Shown here: piece by piece, positions 16,389 through 24,934 of the stretch
Numbering within the stretch: the stretch's first letter is position 1
Layout of the letters: the number at the start of each line of letters is the position of its first letter
From: Thermoplasmata archaeon
GTDB lineage: Archaea > Thermoplasmatota > Thermoplasmata > Thermoplasmatales > Thermoplasmataceae
Assembly (NCBI GenBank): GCA_021818715.1
Contig: JAKATN010000001.1
Span: forward strand, 106,674-170,673
Reading direction: 5' to 3'
DNA: 64,000 bases
Notes under the pieces: model-generated
What the model saw: only the letters and a program-made list of their open reading frames with translations
Told to the model about the DNA's origin: nothing
Database searches by the model: none
Position numbers and translations under genes: made by a program

Positions 16389-16828
16389 AGGTATAACCCT
16401 TTATTCCGGTCAAGTTTCGGGTGATCGAGGGCAGCCTTCTGCATGTAAAGGGAATGGATCCCAAGGTCTCCGACTATGTTGACTGCAATTACTGCACCCT
16501 TGAAATAGGTCTTGATCCTGATTATCTCCATAATAGACTCAAAGCATTCCCTGGACCAGTTCCTTATGATGCTGCCCCTGAGAACGATGTAAAATGCATC
16601 ACTGTCATTGGTCATCAGGACATTTTCAAGCTGATATGGGGTAAGTATCCTGACAGCATGGATCTTATCAGTATCATGGCGCGGTAGGTAATTTTCAACA
16701 TCCAGTATTATGCCATCGGAGGCAAGTATTGTGATCTTGCCGCCTCTTGATACAATGGAGGAAGCGAATTTGAATGCGTCTTCACTGCTAAACAGATCGG
16801 ACTTTTTCACCTGCAATATTCCCTTCAT
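16364..16828 (-). CDS. RadA/RecA-like protein lacking a P-loop, in the PolB2 operon
   Basis: The 154-residue product can be laid along the RecA fold: ITILASDGIILDVEN fits the strand after the P-loop (YIDTEG in RadA), SDAFYIVLRGSI fits the Walker B strand, and KTYFKGAVIAVNIVG fits the later NIAVxVTNQ strand. No GxxxxGKT motif and no Walker B aspartate are present, so it should not hydrolyse ATP. This is a fold-level inference by eye. It is the first gene of a three-gene operon ending in PolB2. Bacterial ImuA is a comparable RecA-like partner of an error-prone polymerase. Confidence 0.6.
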   Translation of the reverse strand: MKGILQVKKSDLFSSEDAFKFASSIVSRGGKITILASDGIILDVENYLPRHDTDKIHAVRILTPYQLENVLMTNDSDAFYIVLRGSIIRNWSRECFESIMEIIRIKTYFKGAVIAVNIVGDLGIHSLYMQKAALDHPKLDRNKGLYLWEEPLPL

Positions 16829-16988
16829 AGATTAATATATGGTCGATATAGAATAATATGTTGCCATGGGACAAAAATGTGCAAATGGCTCTATATGCGC
16901 TTTTTCCATGATATTATGGTCATCGCATGCCAGCAGTTCTGAGAACAATTAAGTAAAGATAAGCAATTGGCAGATCGATAAAAACAGG

Positions 16989-17822
16989 ATGCCGGCACGA
17001 AAGGAGAGGATAAGCGACTGTTATGGGGCGACCGTGGACTATGAGTGGAAAAGGCTGGTCCAGGATACGTACCACAAGCTGGAGTACCGCACCACACTTT
17101 TATACCTGAAGAAACACCTTCCAGGGAACGGTCTTATCCTTGATGCAGGAGGGGGCCCCGGAAGGTACACAATCGACCTCGCCAAAATGGGATACGAGGT
17201 TGACCTGCTTGATCTGACAGAGGAGAATATTAATTTTGCAAGGCAAAAGATCAGGGAAAAGAGGGTGGAGGGCAAAGTCAGGGAAACAATGGTTGCTAAC
17301 ATAACCGACCTCTCCCGGATCAGGGATAACACCTACGACGCAGTGATCTGCATCGGAGGCCCAATATCACATATCGAAGGAGAAGAGAACAGAAACAAGG
17401 CAGTTTCAGAACTCAGGCGGGTTGCAAAGGAGGGTGCGCCAATATTCATAGGTGTTTTCGGGAGGATAGGTGCACTTATGCTTTCCGTGCAGTTCTGGCC
17501 AGACGAAATAGGCCTGCCCAGTTTCAGGGACTTTTATGAAAAGGGAGACGACAACCGCTGGCATGGGCGGTACTACGCGCATTTTTTCCTGCCTGAAGAA
17601 CTGGAAGATATGGTGAAGAGGAACGGTCTCGACCTGATAGAAACGGTGGGTCTGGAAGGAATAGGCGCAAATGCGAAATACGTAAACATTTTTTCCAGGA
17701 AGGACAGGCCAGGATGGCAGAATTTCCTGGAAGCTCACGACAAGCTGGCCGCCCATCCCGCTTCAGTGGGAATGAGTGCCCATATACTGGCGATCAGCAG
17801 GAAGCGAAGGACTGGCGCGTAG
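16989..17822 (+). CDS. Class I SAM-dependent methyltransferase
   Basis: The SAM-binding motif I is LILDAGGGPGRYTIDLA at about residues 49-65, followed by the acidic motif II end VDLLDLTEENI and a motif IV region YDAVICIGGPISH. The Rossmann-type fold covers residues 40-175, and a C-terminal lid carries aromatic residues. Acceptor substrate is not evident; relatives methylate small molecules. A T/A-rich stretch GATCGATAAAAA precedes the ATG, and the divergent gene is the RadA-like protein. The next gene downstream, a sugar nucleotidyltransferase, begins 60 nt later on the same strand and may be co-transcribed. Confidence 0.85.
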   Translation: MPARKERISDCYGATVDYEWKRLVQDTYHKLEYRTTLLYLKKHLPGNGLILDAGGGPGRYTIDLAKMGYEVDLLDLTEENINFARQKIREKRVEGKVRETMVANITDLSRIRDNTYDAVICIGGPISHIEGEENRNKAVSELRRVAKEGAPIFIGVFGRIGALMLSVQFWPDEIGLPSFRDFYEKGDDNRWHGRYYAHFFLPEELEDMVKRNGLDLIETVGLEGIGANAKYVNIFSRKDRPGWQNFLEAHDKLAAHPASVGMSAHILAISRKRRTGA

Positions 17823-17882
17823 AGAAGGGCAAAGGCGTTTACAAAACGGCATGGAAATATAGGAACGAAGTCATCCTGTGGC

Positions 17883-18965
17883 ATGTCCATGAAGGGAGTC
17901 ATAATGGCGGGCGGCAAGGGCACACGCCTCAGGCCAATAACGTATTCCATACCGAAGCCTCTTGTGCCCATTGCAGGCAAACCCTGCATCAACTACGTTC
18001 TTGAATCATTTCACCGGGCAGGGGTCGACTCCTCGATAATAACTACCGGCTACAAATTCGAGTCGCTCATAAAAGGTGTGCTCGAGAACCAGATACACAA
18101 GGAGCGAACATTGTTCTCAGTGGAAAGGGAGCCTGCCGGAACGGCAGGCAGCATAAAACTTGCAGTGGAATTCCTGAGCGACACGTTTCTGGTTGGAAGC
18201 GGGGATGTGCTGTCCGATTTTGAGCTCCGTGACCTCATCGCGTTTCACAGAAAAAACGGCTTCAAGATCAGCATAGCCCTAACCACAGTCGAAGATCCAA
18301 GTCAGCTGGGGATTGTCGAAACCGACAAAGGCAGGATAGTGAAATTCCTGGAAAAACCGTCAAAGGGGGAGACATTTTCCAACCTTGTCAATGCGGGGAT
18401 ATACGTTGTAGAAAAGGATGTGATGGAACTTGTGCCGGACGACCAGCCTTACGATTTTGCCAGGCAGCTTTTCCCGCACCTGCTGGAAGAGGGGATGCCA
18501 ATCGGGGGGCTGGAAGTCAACGGGACATGGGTTGACACTGGAAGACCTCCTGACCTGATTAAGGCAAACCAGAAAATGACTGAAAAGTACGGAAAATCCA
18601 TTGGCAGTTATCCGGGCAGGATGATCATGGGCAGGGAAGTGAAGGTGGAGGATGAGGTCAGGCTGACCGGCCCGACTTACTTAGGCAGCCGCTCAGTTTA
18701 CAGACGGGGGGCAACAGTGACAGCTTCGGCTGTTTACGATTCTGCGACTGTAGGCTCAAAAGCCGAGATCATAAATTCTGTTCTCATGCACGAAAGTTCC
18801 GTTGGGGACTCATCAATCGTCGAATCTTCAGTCATAATGCATGGAACGGTTATAGGAAACAACTGCGAGATACGAAAGAGCGTTCTTCCACCCGGAATCA
18901 AGATAGAGGACAATTCAAGGATATACAATGTGTCCCTGTCGCCCACAGCCACAGAGGAAGAGTAA
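17883..18965 (+). CDS. Sugar-phosphate nucleotidyltransferase (mannose-1-phosphate guanylyltransferase-like)
   Basis: The N-terminal Rossmann-like domain has the signature GVIMAGGKGTRLRPITYSIP with PKPLVPIAGKPC close behind, the nucleotide-binding and magnesium-binding elements of NDP-sugar pyrophosphorylases. Later motifs are VGSGDVLSDF, FLEKPSK, NAGIYVVEKDV and WVDTGRPPDL. The C-terminal 130 residues form a left-handed beta-helix of hexapeptide repeats with one more sub-motif set. This two-domain form is the archaeal GCD1-like family, often annotated as mannose-1-phosphate guanylyltransferase; glucose-1-phosphate specificity cannot be excluded. Start ATG 17883 or 17889. It would feed glycan and lipid glycosylation in the membrane. 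Confidence 0.88.
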   Translation: MSMKGVIMAGGKGTRLRPITYSIPKPLVPIAGKPCINYVLESFHRAGVDSSIITTGYKFESLIKGVLENQIHKERTLFSVEREPAGTAGSIKLAVEFLSDTFLVGSGDVLSDFELRDLIAFHRKNGFKISIALTTVEDPSQLGIVETDKGRIVKFLEKPSKGETFSNLVNAGIYVVEKDVMELVPDDQPYDFARQLFPHLLEEGMPIGGLEVNGTWVDTGRPPDLIKANQKMTEKYGKSIGSYPGRMIMGREVKVEDEVRLTGPTYLGSRSVYRRGATVTASAVYDSATVGSKAEIINSVLMHESSVGDSSIVESSVIMHGTVIGNNCEIRKSVLPPGIKIEDNSRIYNVSLSPTATEEE

Positions 18966-18973
18966 AACAGGGC

Positions 18974-19861
18974 TTAAAGCAAACCCGCTTTCTGTAGGAC
19001 GAGTATGTCCTCTGTAGTGAGCTGCTCCCCGTTCTTGAACTTGTCAAACAGCACAGAAGCCCTCTTCTGGAGCTCACCCTCTTTCTCCTTTTTCCTTGTT
19101 GACCGATCTTTTGTCCTCAGTGTGAAGATTACCTTTTCGAGATCCCTGAGATCATTCTTTGACTGGATGAAGGCTTCATGCTCCTTGTCTGATTCCTGAC
19201 CGAATTTCACAAAAAGTTCGTGCTCCTCATCGGATTTTCTTCTGATCTCGTCCAGTTCCTGCAGGGCGGTGTTGATCTTTTCGCTCAACTGCGAAATTTT
19301 GGATGAAATCTCTTCAATGGATTTCTTCATGCCCTCGGCCTTTTCCTTCTTTTCCTTGATCTTTGATATCAGATCCCTGACCTGGGTGTTCCCTTCCAGT
19401 TCCTTTTCAAATCTGCCCTTAAGTTTCTTAATCTCGTTATTGAGTCTCCTGATCTCCGTTACAACCTTCTTCTCCTCGTCCCTTCCCAGTTCAGTGGTCT
19501 CCTGCCTCTTGACGAGTCTCTGGAGCTCCTTCTCCTTCTGCCTTATTTCGGATGCATCTACGGTTTCAGTTCCCACATTTTCCCTGATCTTCCTGTATTC
19601 CCTTCTCAGCTCTGAAAGATCCTCGAATTCCTTCTCCTTTTCGGGCCTGAGTTTCTGGACTTCCTCAATAAGCGATCCCTTTTCTGCAATAAGCTGTTTG
19701 GCGGCTTCCCTGAGCTCTTTTACCTTTGCATTAAGTAAATCCCTTTCGTCGGCATGAATGGAAGCCTCCTCAGAAGCCTTGTCTCTCTTTCTGATGTGCT
19801 CTTCCACTATCTGTCTTATCTGTTCCCTCTTCTGCTCAAATTCGTCTAGAAGCTCAGTCAT
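18974..19861 (-). CDS. Archaeal coiled-coil protein (COG1340-like)
   Basis: Nearly all of the 295 residues are charged heptad repeats (for example EKELQRLVKRQETTEL and NNEIKKLKGRFEKEL), predicting a long parallel coiled coil. The C-terminus is a short globular tag, FDKFKNGEQLTTEDILVLQK, seen in the conserved archaeal COG1340 family. Function is unknown; such proteins have been loosely compared with SMC-like or scaffold proteins. It has its own strong promoter with a palindrome beside it and is convergent with the nucleotidyltransferase, the two stops being 8 nt apart. Confidence 0.85.
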   Translation of the reverse strand: MTELLDEFEQKREQIRQIVEEHIRKRDKASEEASIHADERDLLNAKVKELREAAKQLIAEKGSLIEEVQKLRPEKEKEFEDLSELRREYRKIRENVGTETVDASEIRQKEKELQRLVKRQETTELGRDEEKKVVTEIRRLNNEIKKLKGRFEKELEGNTQVRDLISKIKEKKEKAEGMKKSIEEISSKISQLSEKINTALQELDEIRRKSDEEHELFVKFGQESDKEHEAFIQSKNDLRDLEKVIFTLRTKDRSTRKKEKEGELQKRASVLFDKFKNGEQLTTEDILVLQKAGLL

Positions 19862-19902
19862 ATCATCCCGTCTGCGCCAGAAGCCAAGGATGATTTCCCA
19901 TG

Positions 19903-19919
19903 CTCTTATATATCTTTCG
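19903..19919 (-). promoter_or_regulatory. BRE and TATA box of the coiled-coil gene
   Basis: On the minus strand CGAAAGATATATAAGAG combines a purine-rich BRE with a TATA box, 42-58 nt before ATG 19861. The leader would be about 20 nt. Confidence 0.7.
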
Positions 19920-19924
19920 TGAAA

Positions 19925-19943
19925 GTCATAATGCCATTATGAC
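19925..19943. promoter_or_regulatory. Perfect 19-bp palindrome beside the coiled-coil promoter
   Basis: GTCATAATG-C-CATTATGAC has perfect 9-bp arms around one base. It lies 5 bp upstream of the BRE, where an activator or repressor dimer would act. No copy was noticed elsewhere in the window. Confidence 0.5.
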
Positions 19944-20000
19944 GTTATCCTGAACTTTTTAGGCATGGCAAAAAAGAGAGAATGGTAGGTAAAACTAATA

Positions 20001-20019
20001 AGGGGGTTGTGCACCCCCT
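20001..20019 (-). terminator. Terminator of the surface-protein gene
   Basis: AGGGGGT and ACCCCCT form a strong 7-bp stem with a TGTGC loop, 10 nt past the stop codon, followed on the minus strand by TATTAGTTTTACC. Confidence 0.6.
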
Positions 20020-20028
20020 GATAAAAGT

Positions 20029-21783
20029 TTAAGGTTTTCTCTTCCTGTATAATACCAGGACTGCTGCAACCACAGCCACTATCCCTATTCCTGCAAGTAT
20101 CAACCCAACATGGTCCGTGGTAAGCAGAGGTGTGGTGCTGCCAGTGGATCCAGACGATGCGATCTCCACGGTATGTGTGGAAAAGTGCGGTACGTGTATG
20201 AGAATCAGCAACCCGCCTGAAACCTGCACTGCGGCATAGTATGCGTTCAGGTCGCTTGTCGCATCGATTGTGCCATTAACGGTTGTGGCCGTGACTGACT
20301 GGCCATCGATTGTTACCGTCACAGTCGAGGTGTTGGATATGAGGCTGTTGCTCACGTAGATTGCAACCAGATTGCCCCTGTGGTCAATGGAAGATACAGT
20401 CAGCGTGACCTTTCCGCTACCGGCGTTGGTAAGGGACATCGAGATGGAACTGTTGTACTGCAAGGACAGAGCATTCGGTGACCCGTTTACGGAAGATATC
20501 TCCATGATGCTTCCAACCTCGTTGTTCACTATTGCCTGCTCTATGTAATGCAGAGCCCTCTCGGAAGATCCCTGAAGCCCGACTGGCGCCACAAACTGGA
20601 TCCTCTCCATGGTCTGGGTGCTTATGGATATGAGATTTCCGTTGACGTTAACCTGACCGCCGATTACGAACATCATGCCCCTGAAGCCTCCGCCATGGAC
20701 GTATATCGTGGTCCTTCCCGCCTGCATTGAATTGTTGAGCCCCATCGTCATGTTGGCGCTTTCCGAGTTGTTCTGGAAGACCGCCGATTCATTGATCCCT
20801 TCATTCATTCCGCTGGTTGTATTGAACACGGTGACGTTTAGGGTCATCGGTACCGCAAAGGTGATCGTTCCGTTGTTTACCAGGAATGTGGACTGGATCG
20901 CAGGATTGTCATGAATCGCGAAGATCGATGTGTTTGTGGCGTATACGAAGAGCCCTCCGATTACTATAGGTGTGTAGAACGGAATGATCGGTATCTTGTC
21001 ATTGGACTCCAGGGAACCATTTCCTGATACCGTGATGGAACTGAATATATTTGTGTTCGTCCACTTTGAGGTGAAATCAGTTATTGTGCCGTCATTGAAG
21101 TAGAACGAGAGATGAGCACCGTCCACGAAGCCAGTGGTGTTATTGTAGGTGAATCTGGACGTGTCCATTATCCTTGATTTCAGGTAATCAACGAACCCCA
21201 CCTTGGACACCAGCCCTACGAAGAGTGGTGGAGATACGGAACTGAAGGTGACGGTGTTGGAACTTTTCTGAACCGAGTTGGAATTGCTGAAAAGTACTGC
21301 GACTGCTCCATCCGGAAGAACCATCTGGTAGACGCTCATGGTTGACGCGTTCATCCTCTGGTTATAGAAACCGCCGAACCATGCAGTTGCGTTGATGTTC
21401 AGGCTGACCTTCGCAAGGGCATAGTCAGTAACATATGTGATTGAGGGCGTAAGTCCCGTACCCACAACGACCAGCATCCTGCCGTAGTCTCCACTGAATA
21501 CTGATCCATTAGCCAGCGAAATGGCGTCTGAAGGGAACATCATACCGTTCATTGTCGAACTGGCACTCTCATTCACATAGACGCTGGAAGCCAGCGCGAT
21601 CGTTCCGTTGCTTGTTACGTAGCCAACATTGTTCAGGACCGAAGCCGATGTGCTGTAGTCAAAGCTGAAATTTCCAGCTTGTGCAGAGTTCCCTCCGGTC
21701 AGGGGAGCGCCTGCGAAAGATATGGTTGAGAACCCAATAACCAGTGCAAGGATCAATCCAAGCACGGGTAATCTGTTGTTCAT
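20029..21783 (-). CDS. Large exported, membrane-anchored surface protein
   Basis: The 584-residue product has an N-terminal signal peptide (LPVLGLILALVIGFSTISFA, then a GAPL cleavage region), a long beta-rich extracellular part and a C-terminal transmembrane helix ending in the stop-transfer tail LYRKRKP. The ectodomain is rich in Asn-X-Ser/Thr sites, so heavy N-glycosylation is likely, as for S-layer or other envelope proteins of acidophilic archaea. No catalytic motif is seen. It is a single-gene unit with its own promoter, palindrome and terminator. It may be a surface coat component or a lineage-specific protein; function is not known. Confidence 0.85.
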   Translation of the reverse strand: MNNRLPVLGLILALVIGFSTISFAGAPLTGGNSAQAGNFSFDYSTSASVLNNVGYVTSNGTIALASSVYVNESASSTMNGMMFPSDAISLANGSVFSGDYGRMLVVVGTGLTPSITYVTDYALAKVSLNINATAWFGGFYNQRMNASTMSVYQMVLPDGAVAVLFSNSNSVQKSSNTVTFSSVSPPLFVGLVSKVGFVDYLKSRIMDTSRFTYNNTTGFVDGAHLSFYFNDGTITDFTSKWTNTNIFSSITVSGNGSLESNDKIPIIPFYTPIVIGGLFVYATNTSIFAIHDNPAIQSTFLVNNGTITFAVPMTLNVTVFNTTSGMNEGINESAVFQNNSESANMTMGLNNSMQAGRTTIYVHGGGFRGMMFVIGGQVNVNGNLISISTQTMERIQFVAPVGLQGSSERALHYIEQAIVNNEVGSIMEISSVNGSPNALSLQYNSSISMSLTNAGSGKVTLTVSSIDHRGNLVAIYVSNSLISNTSTVTVTIDGQSVTATTVNGTIDATSDLNAYYAAVQVSGGLLILIHVPHFSTHTVEIASSGSTGSTTPLLTTDHVGLILAGIGIVAVVAAVLVLYRKRKP

Positions 21784-21800
21784 AGGCTTTCATCTACAGT

Positions 21801-21808
21801 ATATATAT
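21801..21808 (-). promoter_or_regulatory. TATA box of the surface-protein gene
   Basis: TATATATA lies 18-25 nt before ATG 21783 on the minus strand, so the transcript should be leaderless. Confidence 0.65.
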
Positions 21809-21816
21809 GCCCTTAA

Positions 21817-21834
21817 TGGTACAAGTTTGTACCA
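21817..21834. promoter_or_regulatory. Palindrome upstream of the surface-protein TATA box
   Basis: TGGTACAA and TTGTACCA are perfect 8-bp arms around GT. The site begins 8 bp upstream of the TATA box, the same arrangement as the palindrome before the coiled-coil gene but with a different sequence. Confidence 0.5.
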
Positions 21835-21846
21835 ATCCGCAGGCAT

Positions 21847-22956
21847 TTACGTATACCCGATAATATTATAGAACGTATCCCTCTCGGCGGGAATCCGCCC
21901 AATCTCCCTCACCAGGTAGGAAAGTTCCTCCGTGGTGGTGATTTCCTGCCTGTTGGTTGCCTTGTATATCTTTTCGCTGAAAGCAGTGCCCACGAGATCG
22001 TTGCCTCCATAGTTGAGAGCCTCCTGCGCTATCAGCTTTCCCATTCCCACCCAGTAAACGCTGATGTTTCTAATTGCACTGCCCATTATCAGCCTGGCCA
22101 TTGCAATAACCTTCAGATCCTTTGCCCCGTCAGATGGTCTCCTTACCTTACCCATCTTTTCCAGAGGTGTATTCTCGAGGCTGAACTTCAGCGGGATGAA
22201 GGAAAGGAAGCCGGGTTGCTCAATCTGGTTGTTTCTGAGTCTTATCATATGATCAAGAATGTCATCCCACCCTTCCACATGCCCGTAGGTGATCGTGGAA
22301 TTTCCCGGAAGGCCCAGGGAATGGATGAGCTTCGCATCTTCAAGCCACTTCTCTCCGGAAATCTTCTCCTTGGTGGTGATCTGTTTCCTCACTTTCTCGT
22401 TGAAAATCTCTGCCCCTCCGCCGGTGTGGGCGTCCACTCCGGAAGCTTTCATCCTTTCAACAACCTCCCTGATTGAATTACCGGTGACTCTGGCAATGAA
22501 ATCTATTTCCGGTATCGTCAGGGCTTTAAGGGTCACATCTGGGAGCTTCTCCTTGACAGTTCTGAAGACATCCTCATAATATTCCATAGGCAGATCAGGG
22601 TTGAACCCGCCAACAATGTGGATCTCCGTTGCGTGCTCGTTTCTTGCCTTCTCCAGCTCTGAACGGATACTGTCAATGGTCAACTCGTATCCCCTGTCCG
22701 TCCTGCCTTTGAGTTTTATCGGAACGTAAAAGGCGCATATCGGGCAGCTGGCAGCGCAATAATTGGAATAGTTTATGTTATAGGATACTGCATAAGTTAC
22801 GACATTCCCTGCCTGAACCGAGGTGAGTCGGTTGGCAATCCTCCCCATGGAAAATAGAGACAGTTCCTCTGAGAGTGACTTCGACTCATTTAAGGTGAGA
22901 TTTCCTTCAGCGGCCCTCTCAAGCCAGTATTCCTCCTTTGAAGAAATGGAAAGCAT
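21847..22956 (-). CDS. mqnE: Aminofutalosine synthase-like radical SAM enzyme
   Basis: MqnE makes aminofutalosine in the futalosine route to menaquinone. The cluster motif is NYCAASCPICAFY (C-x3-C-x2-C). Family segments follow: EIHIVGGFNPDLPMEYYED, GGGAEIFNEKVRKQI, TITYGHVEGWDDILDH, SFIPLKFSLENT and VYWVGMGKLIAQEALNYG. The GGGAEIF form and the last segment favour MqnE over the related CofH and MqnC, which remain possible. ATG 22956 is chosen (369 residues); a TTG at 22974 would add six residues. It lies 35 nt after pyrF on the same strand. Menaquinone would serve the aerobic chain encoded at 41.6-48.4 kb. Confidence 0.85.
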   Translation of the reverse strand: MLSISSKEEYWLERAAEGNLTLNESKSLSEELSLFSMGRIANRLTSVQAGNVVTYAVSYNINYSNYCAASCPICAFYVPIKLKGRTDRGYELTIDSIRSELEKARNEHATEIHIVGGFNPDLPMEYYEDVFRTVKEKLPDVTLKALTIPEIDFIARVTGNSIREVVERMKASGVDAHTGGGAEIFNEKVRKQITTKEKISGEKWLEDAKLIHSLGLPGNSTITYGHVEGWDDILDHMIRLRNNQIEQPGFLSFIPLKFSLENTPLEKMGKVRRPSDGAKDLKVIAMARLIMGSAIRNISVYWVGMGKLIAQEALNYGGNDLVGTAFSEKIYKATNRQEITTTEELSYLVREIGRIPAERDTFYNIIGYT

Positions 22957-22991
22957 CACCCAGTATATCCGCAATAATTATTAAGATGTGG

Positions 22992-23639
22992 TCAACGTAT
23001 GCCGGAAGCCGATATTTCCGCGTTGTATCGTGACACGGCTTCCATGGGATCATCGGACTGGTATATTGTTCGTCCTATTATCACATAATCCGCCCCCGCC
23101 TTTATCGCTTCCACGGGATTGCCTCCCTGCGCTCCTATGCCCGGCGAAAAAATCCTCATTTCTCCAGCATCAGCCCTGAGCCTGGCTATTATTCCGGTGG
23201 CGTTGCCCGGAGCGACTATGCCGTAGGATCCCACCGACCTGGCGACTGCAATCAGGCGCTCGGATAACGGATTCAGGAAGGCTTGGGCACCCGGATGGGA
23301 CATCGCAACAACAGTTATGAGCTTCAAGTCAGGCGAAACACCGGTTATTGCGCGAAGCGAATCCTCGCCGGTCACGGCATGGGCTATTATTCCATAAGCG
23401 CCATGGCTGTGCACTTTCTCGGCAATAAGCCTGTTGGTATTCGGAATGTCAGCGACCTTGAAGTCGCATATCGCCCTGGAATACCTGGAGATTTTTGAAA
23501 TTATTCCTGCTCCCTCCTCAAGAACAAGCGGCCAGTTTATCTTGACCCCAAAAATATCATCAGAAAGGTTCCTGGCGAGATCGACAGCTTTGTGTTTCTC
23601 CTGGGAATCTATGGCGACAATTATGCGGCTGTTTCCCAT
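22992..23639 (-). CDS. pyrF: Orotidine 5'-phosphate decarboxylase
   Basis: PyrF decarboxylates OMP to UMP, the last step of pyrimidine synthesis. The 215-residue barrel protein shows IIVAIDSQEKHKAVDLA at the start, the catalytic CDFKVADIPNTN segment (lysine and aspartates of the D-K-x-x-D type), the SPGIGAQGG phosphate loop and GADYVIIGRTIY near the end. All are standard for archaeal OMP decarboxylase. It probably forms a two-gene unit with mqnE. Confidence 0.95.
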   Translation of the reverse strand: MGNSRIIVAIDSQEKHKAVDLARNLSDDIFGVKINWPLVLEEGAGIISKISRYSRAICDFKVADIPNTNRLIAEKVHSHGAYGIIAHAVTGEDSLRAITGVSPDLKLITVVAMSHPGAQAFLNPLSERLIAVARSVGSYGIVAPGNATGIIARLRADAGEMRIFSPGIGAQGGNPVEAIKAGADYVIIGRTIYQSDDPMEAVSRYNAEISASGIR

Positions 23640-23822
23640 CCGTACCTTCTCCTCAACGGGATTCAGTATTTAGTTTTTCATTCAGTTCAACGCCTCCATG
23701 ATCCCAGGAGAAATGAAGGTGATCTGGAGAATAGAATGATTGCCAGCAACGGATCGCCCGACACTGTGAGTTACAAGACATTTGACTGGGTTAATATTCA
23801 TGTATGTTCTACTTCTCCCAAA

Positions 23823-24377
23823 ATGAAGGTCCAGAGCGAAGATGCCGCATTGATATTGGTGGACATACAGAATGCATGGAAGAGTGAAGCCTGGGGCAGA
23901 AGGAACAACCCGGAGGCAGAGAGGGTAGCCGGACGCTTGCTTGAAGACTTCCGAAAGAAAGGGCTCAGGGTGATTCATGTGAGGCACGAATCCGTTAATC
24001 CTAAATCACTGTTCAGGAACGGCAAAGATACTTTTGGGTTCCAGGATTATGTCATGCCTCTTTCTGGCGAAACCATCATCACAAAGCATGTAAACAGCGC
24101 CTTTATAGGTACAGAACTGGAGGAATTGCTGCGTAGGGAAGGAATAAGGAGTATTCTGATATGCGGCATGGTTACCGACCATTGTGTGAGCACTACGGCA
24201 AGGATGGCTGGCAACCTGGGCTTTGATACCACAATTATCGAGGATGCATGTGCAACATTCGACAGGAAGGATAGTGCAGGCGAAGTTATACCTGCTGGCA
24301 TCGTCCACAGGGTGAATCTTGCATCTATCAGGGGCGAATTTGCTGCCGTAATCAAATCTGGCGACATTCAGATGTGA
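23823..24377 (+). CDS. Isochorismatase-family cysteine hydrolase
   Basis: From ATG 23823 the product has 184 residues. The catalytic triad of the family is visible: Asp14 in ILVDIQNAW, Lys88 in IITKHVNSAF and Cys121 in GMVTDHCVSTTAR, next to the cis-peptide region. Members include nicotinamidase, isochorismatase and other amidohydrolases; the substrate cannot be told here. The frame is open further upstream to 23592, but that part reads as non-coding and overlaps the divergent pyrF start, so the short form is chosen. It is transcribed away from pyrF. Confidence 0.85.
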   Translation: MKVQSEDAALILVDIQNAWKSEAWGRRNNPEAERVAGRLLEDFRKKGLRVIHVRHESVNPKSLFRNGKDTFGFQDYVMPLSGETIITKHVNSAFIGTELEELLRREGIRSILICGMVTDHCVSTTARMAGNLGFDTTIIEDACATFDRKDSAGEVIPAGIVHRVNLASIRGEFAAVIKSGDIQM

Positions 24378-24934
24378 TCAGAATTTCTTCAAGGCAGGTA
24401 ACTTGATGTAAATCACAGGGAGCTAGCATTACCAACCATTTGCACATTTTTCACTTTCTCATAAGGCGATAATATCCCCGGTCAGTTAACTGAGGATCAT
24501 GAATTCATCAGCTGGCAGAGGGCAATCAGGCATGGATCACGCTGCATATGGGAATAATGAAGATTCTAAGGTCTTCACCGTTTACATGGTTCCCGGCAGG
24601 CACCCCTATCATCCGAAATTCCTTGATGAGTCGGACATTTCAGTCGAATCAATTGAGTATGAGGTTTTTGCAGAGGATCAGCAGAACCTACAACACTGAA
24701 AAATCGCAGATAAGCCGGCGCACCAAATGATCCCCTTTGGATCAGATCTATGACGGGGGTTAATTTATCTTCTGCCAGGGAACGCCTGGAGTATGGGCAA
24801 TTTGATTTTCTGCCTCGGTTTTAGATGCATCGCTCTTGAGTTATCGCTCTCAGGGCAAGAACAGTGATATTCTCAATTTCTCTTTTACCAAACCATTCTT
24901 ATCCATCGATTTGTTCAACGAATGGATTGTCAAA
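24378..24934. other. Gene-poor stretch with one doubtful small frame
   Basis: The 557 bp between the isochorismatase-like gene and the BtuF-like gene hold no recognised gene or RNA. One plus-strand frame at 24499-24699 (66 codons, start MNSSAGRGQSGM) has a TATA-like GATAATAT about 25 nt upstream and could be a small protein, but it has no recognisable feature. Confidence 0.4.

Noticed and set aside
13000..16900. Replication origin near orc1/cdc6
   Set aside because: Archaeal origins often lie beside this gene, but I found no repeated origin-box motif or AT-rich unwinding stretch; a GC-skew plot of the whole genome would be needed.
23592..23822. Upstream extension of the isochorismatase-like gene
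   Set aside because: It overlaps the divergent pyrF start and has no family-like sequence; the hydrolase domain begins at ATG 23823.
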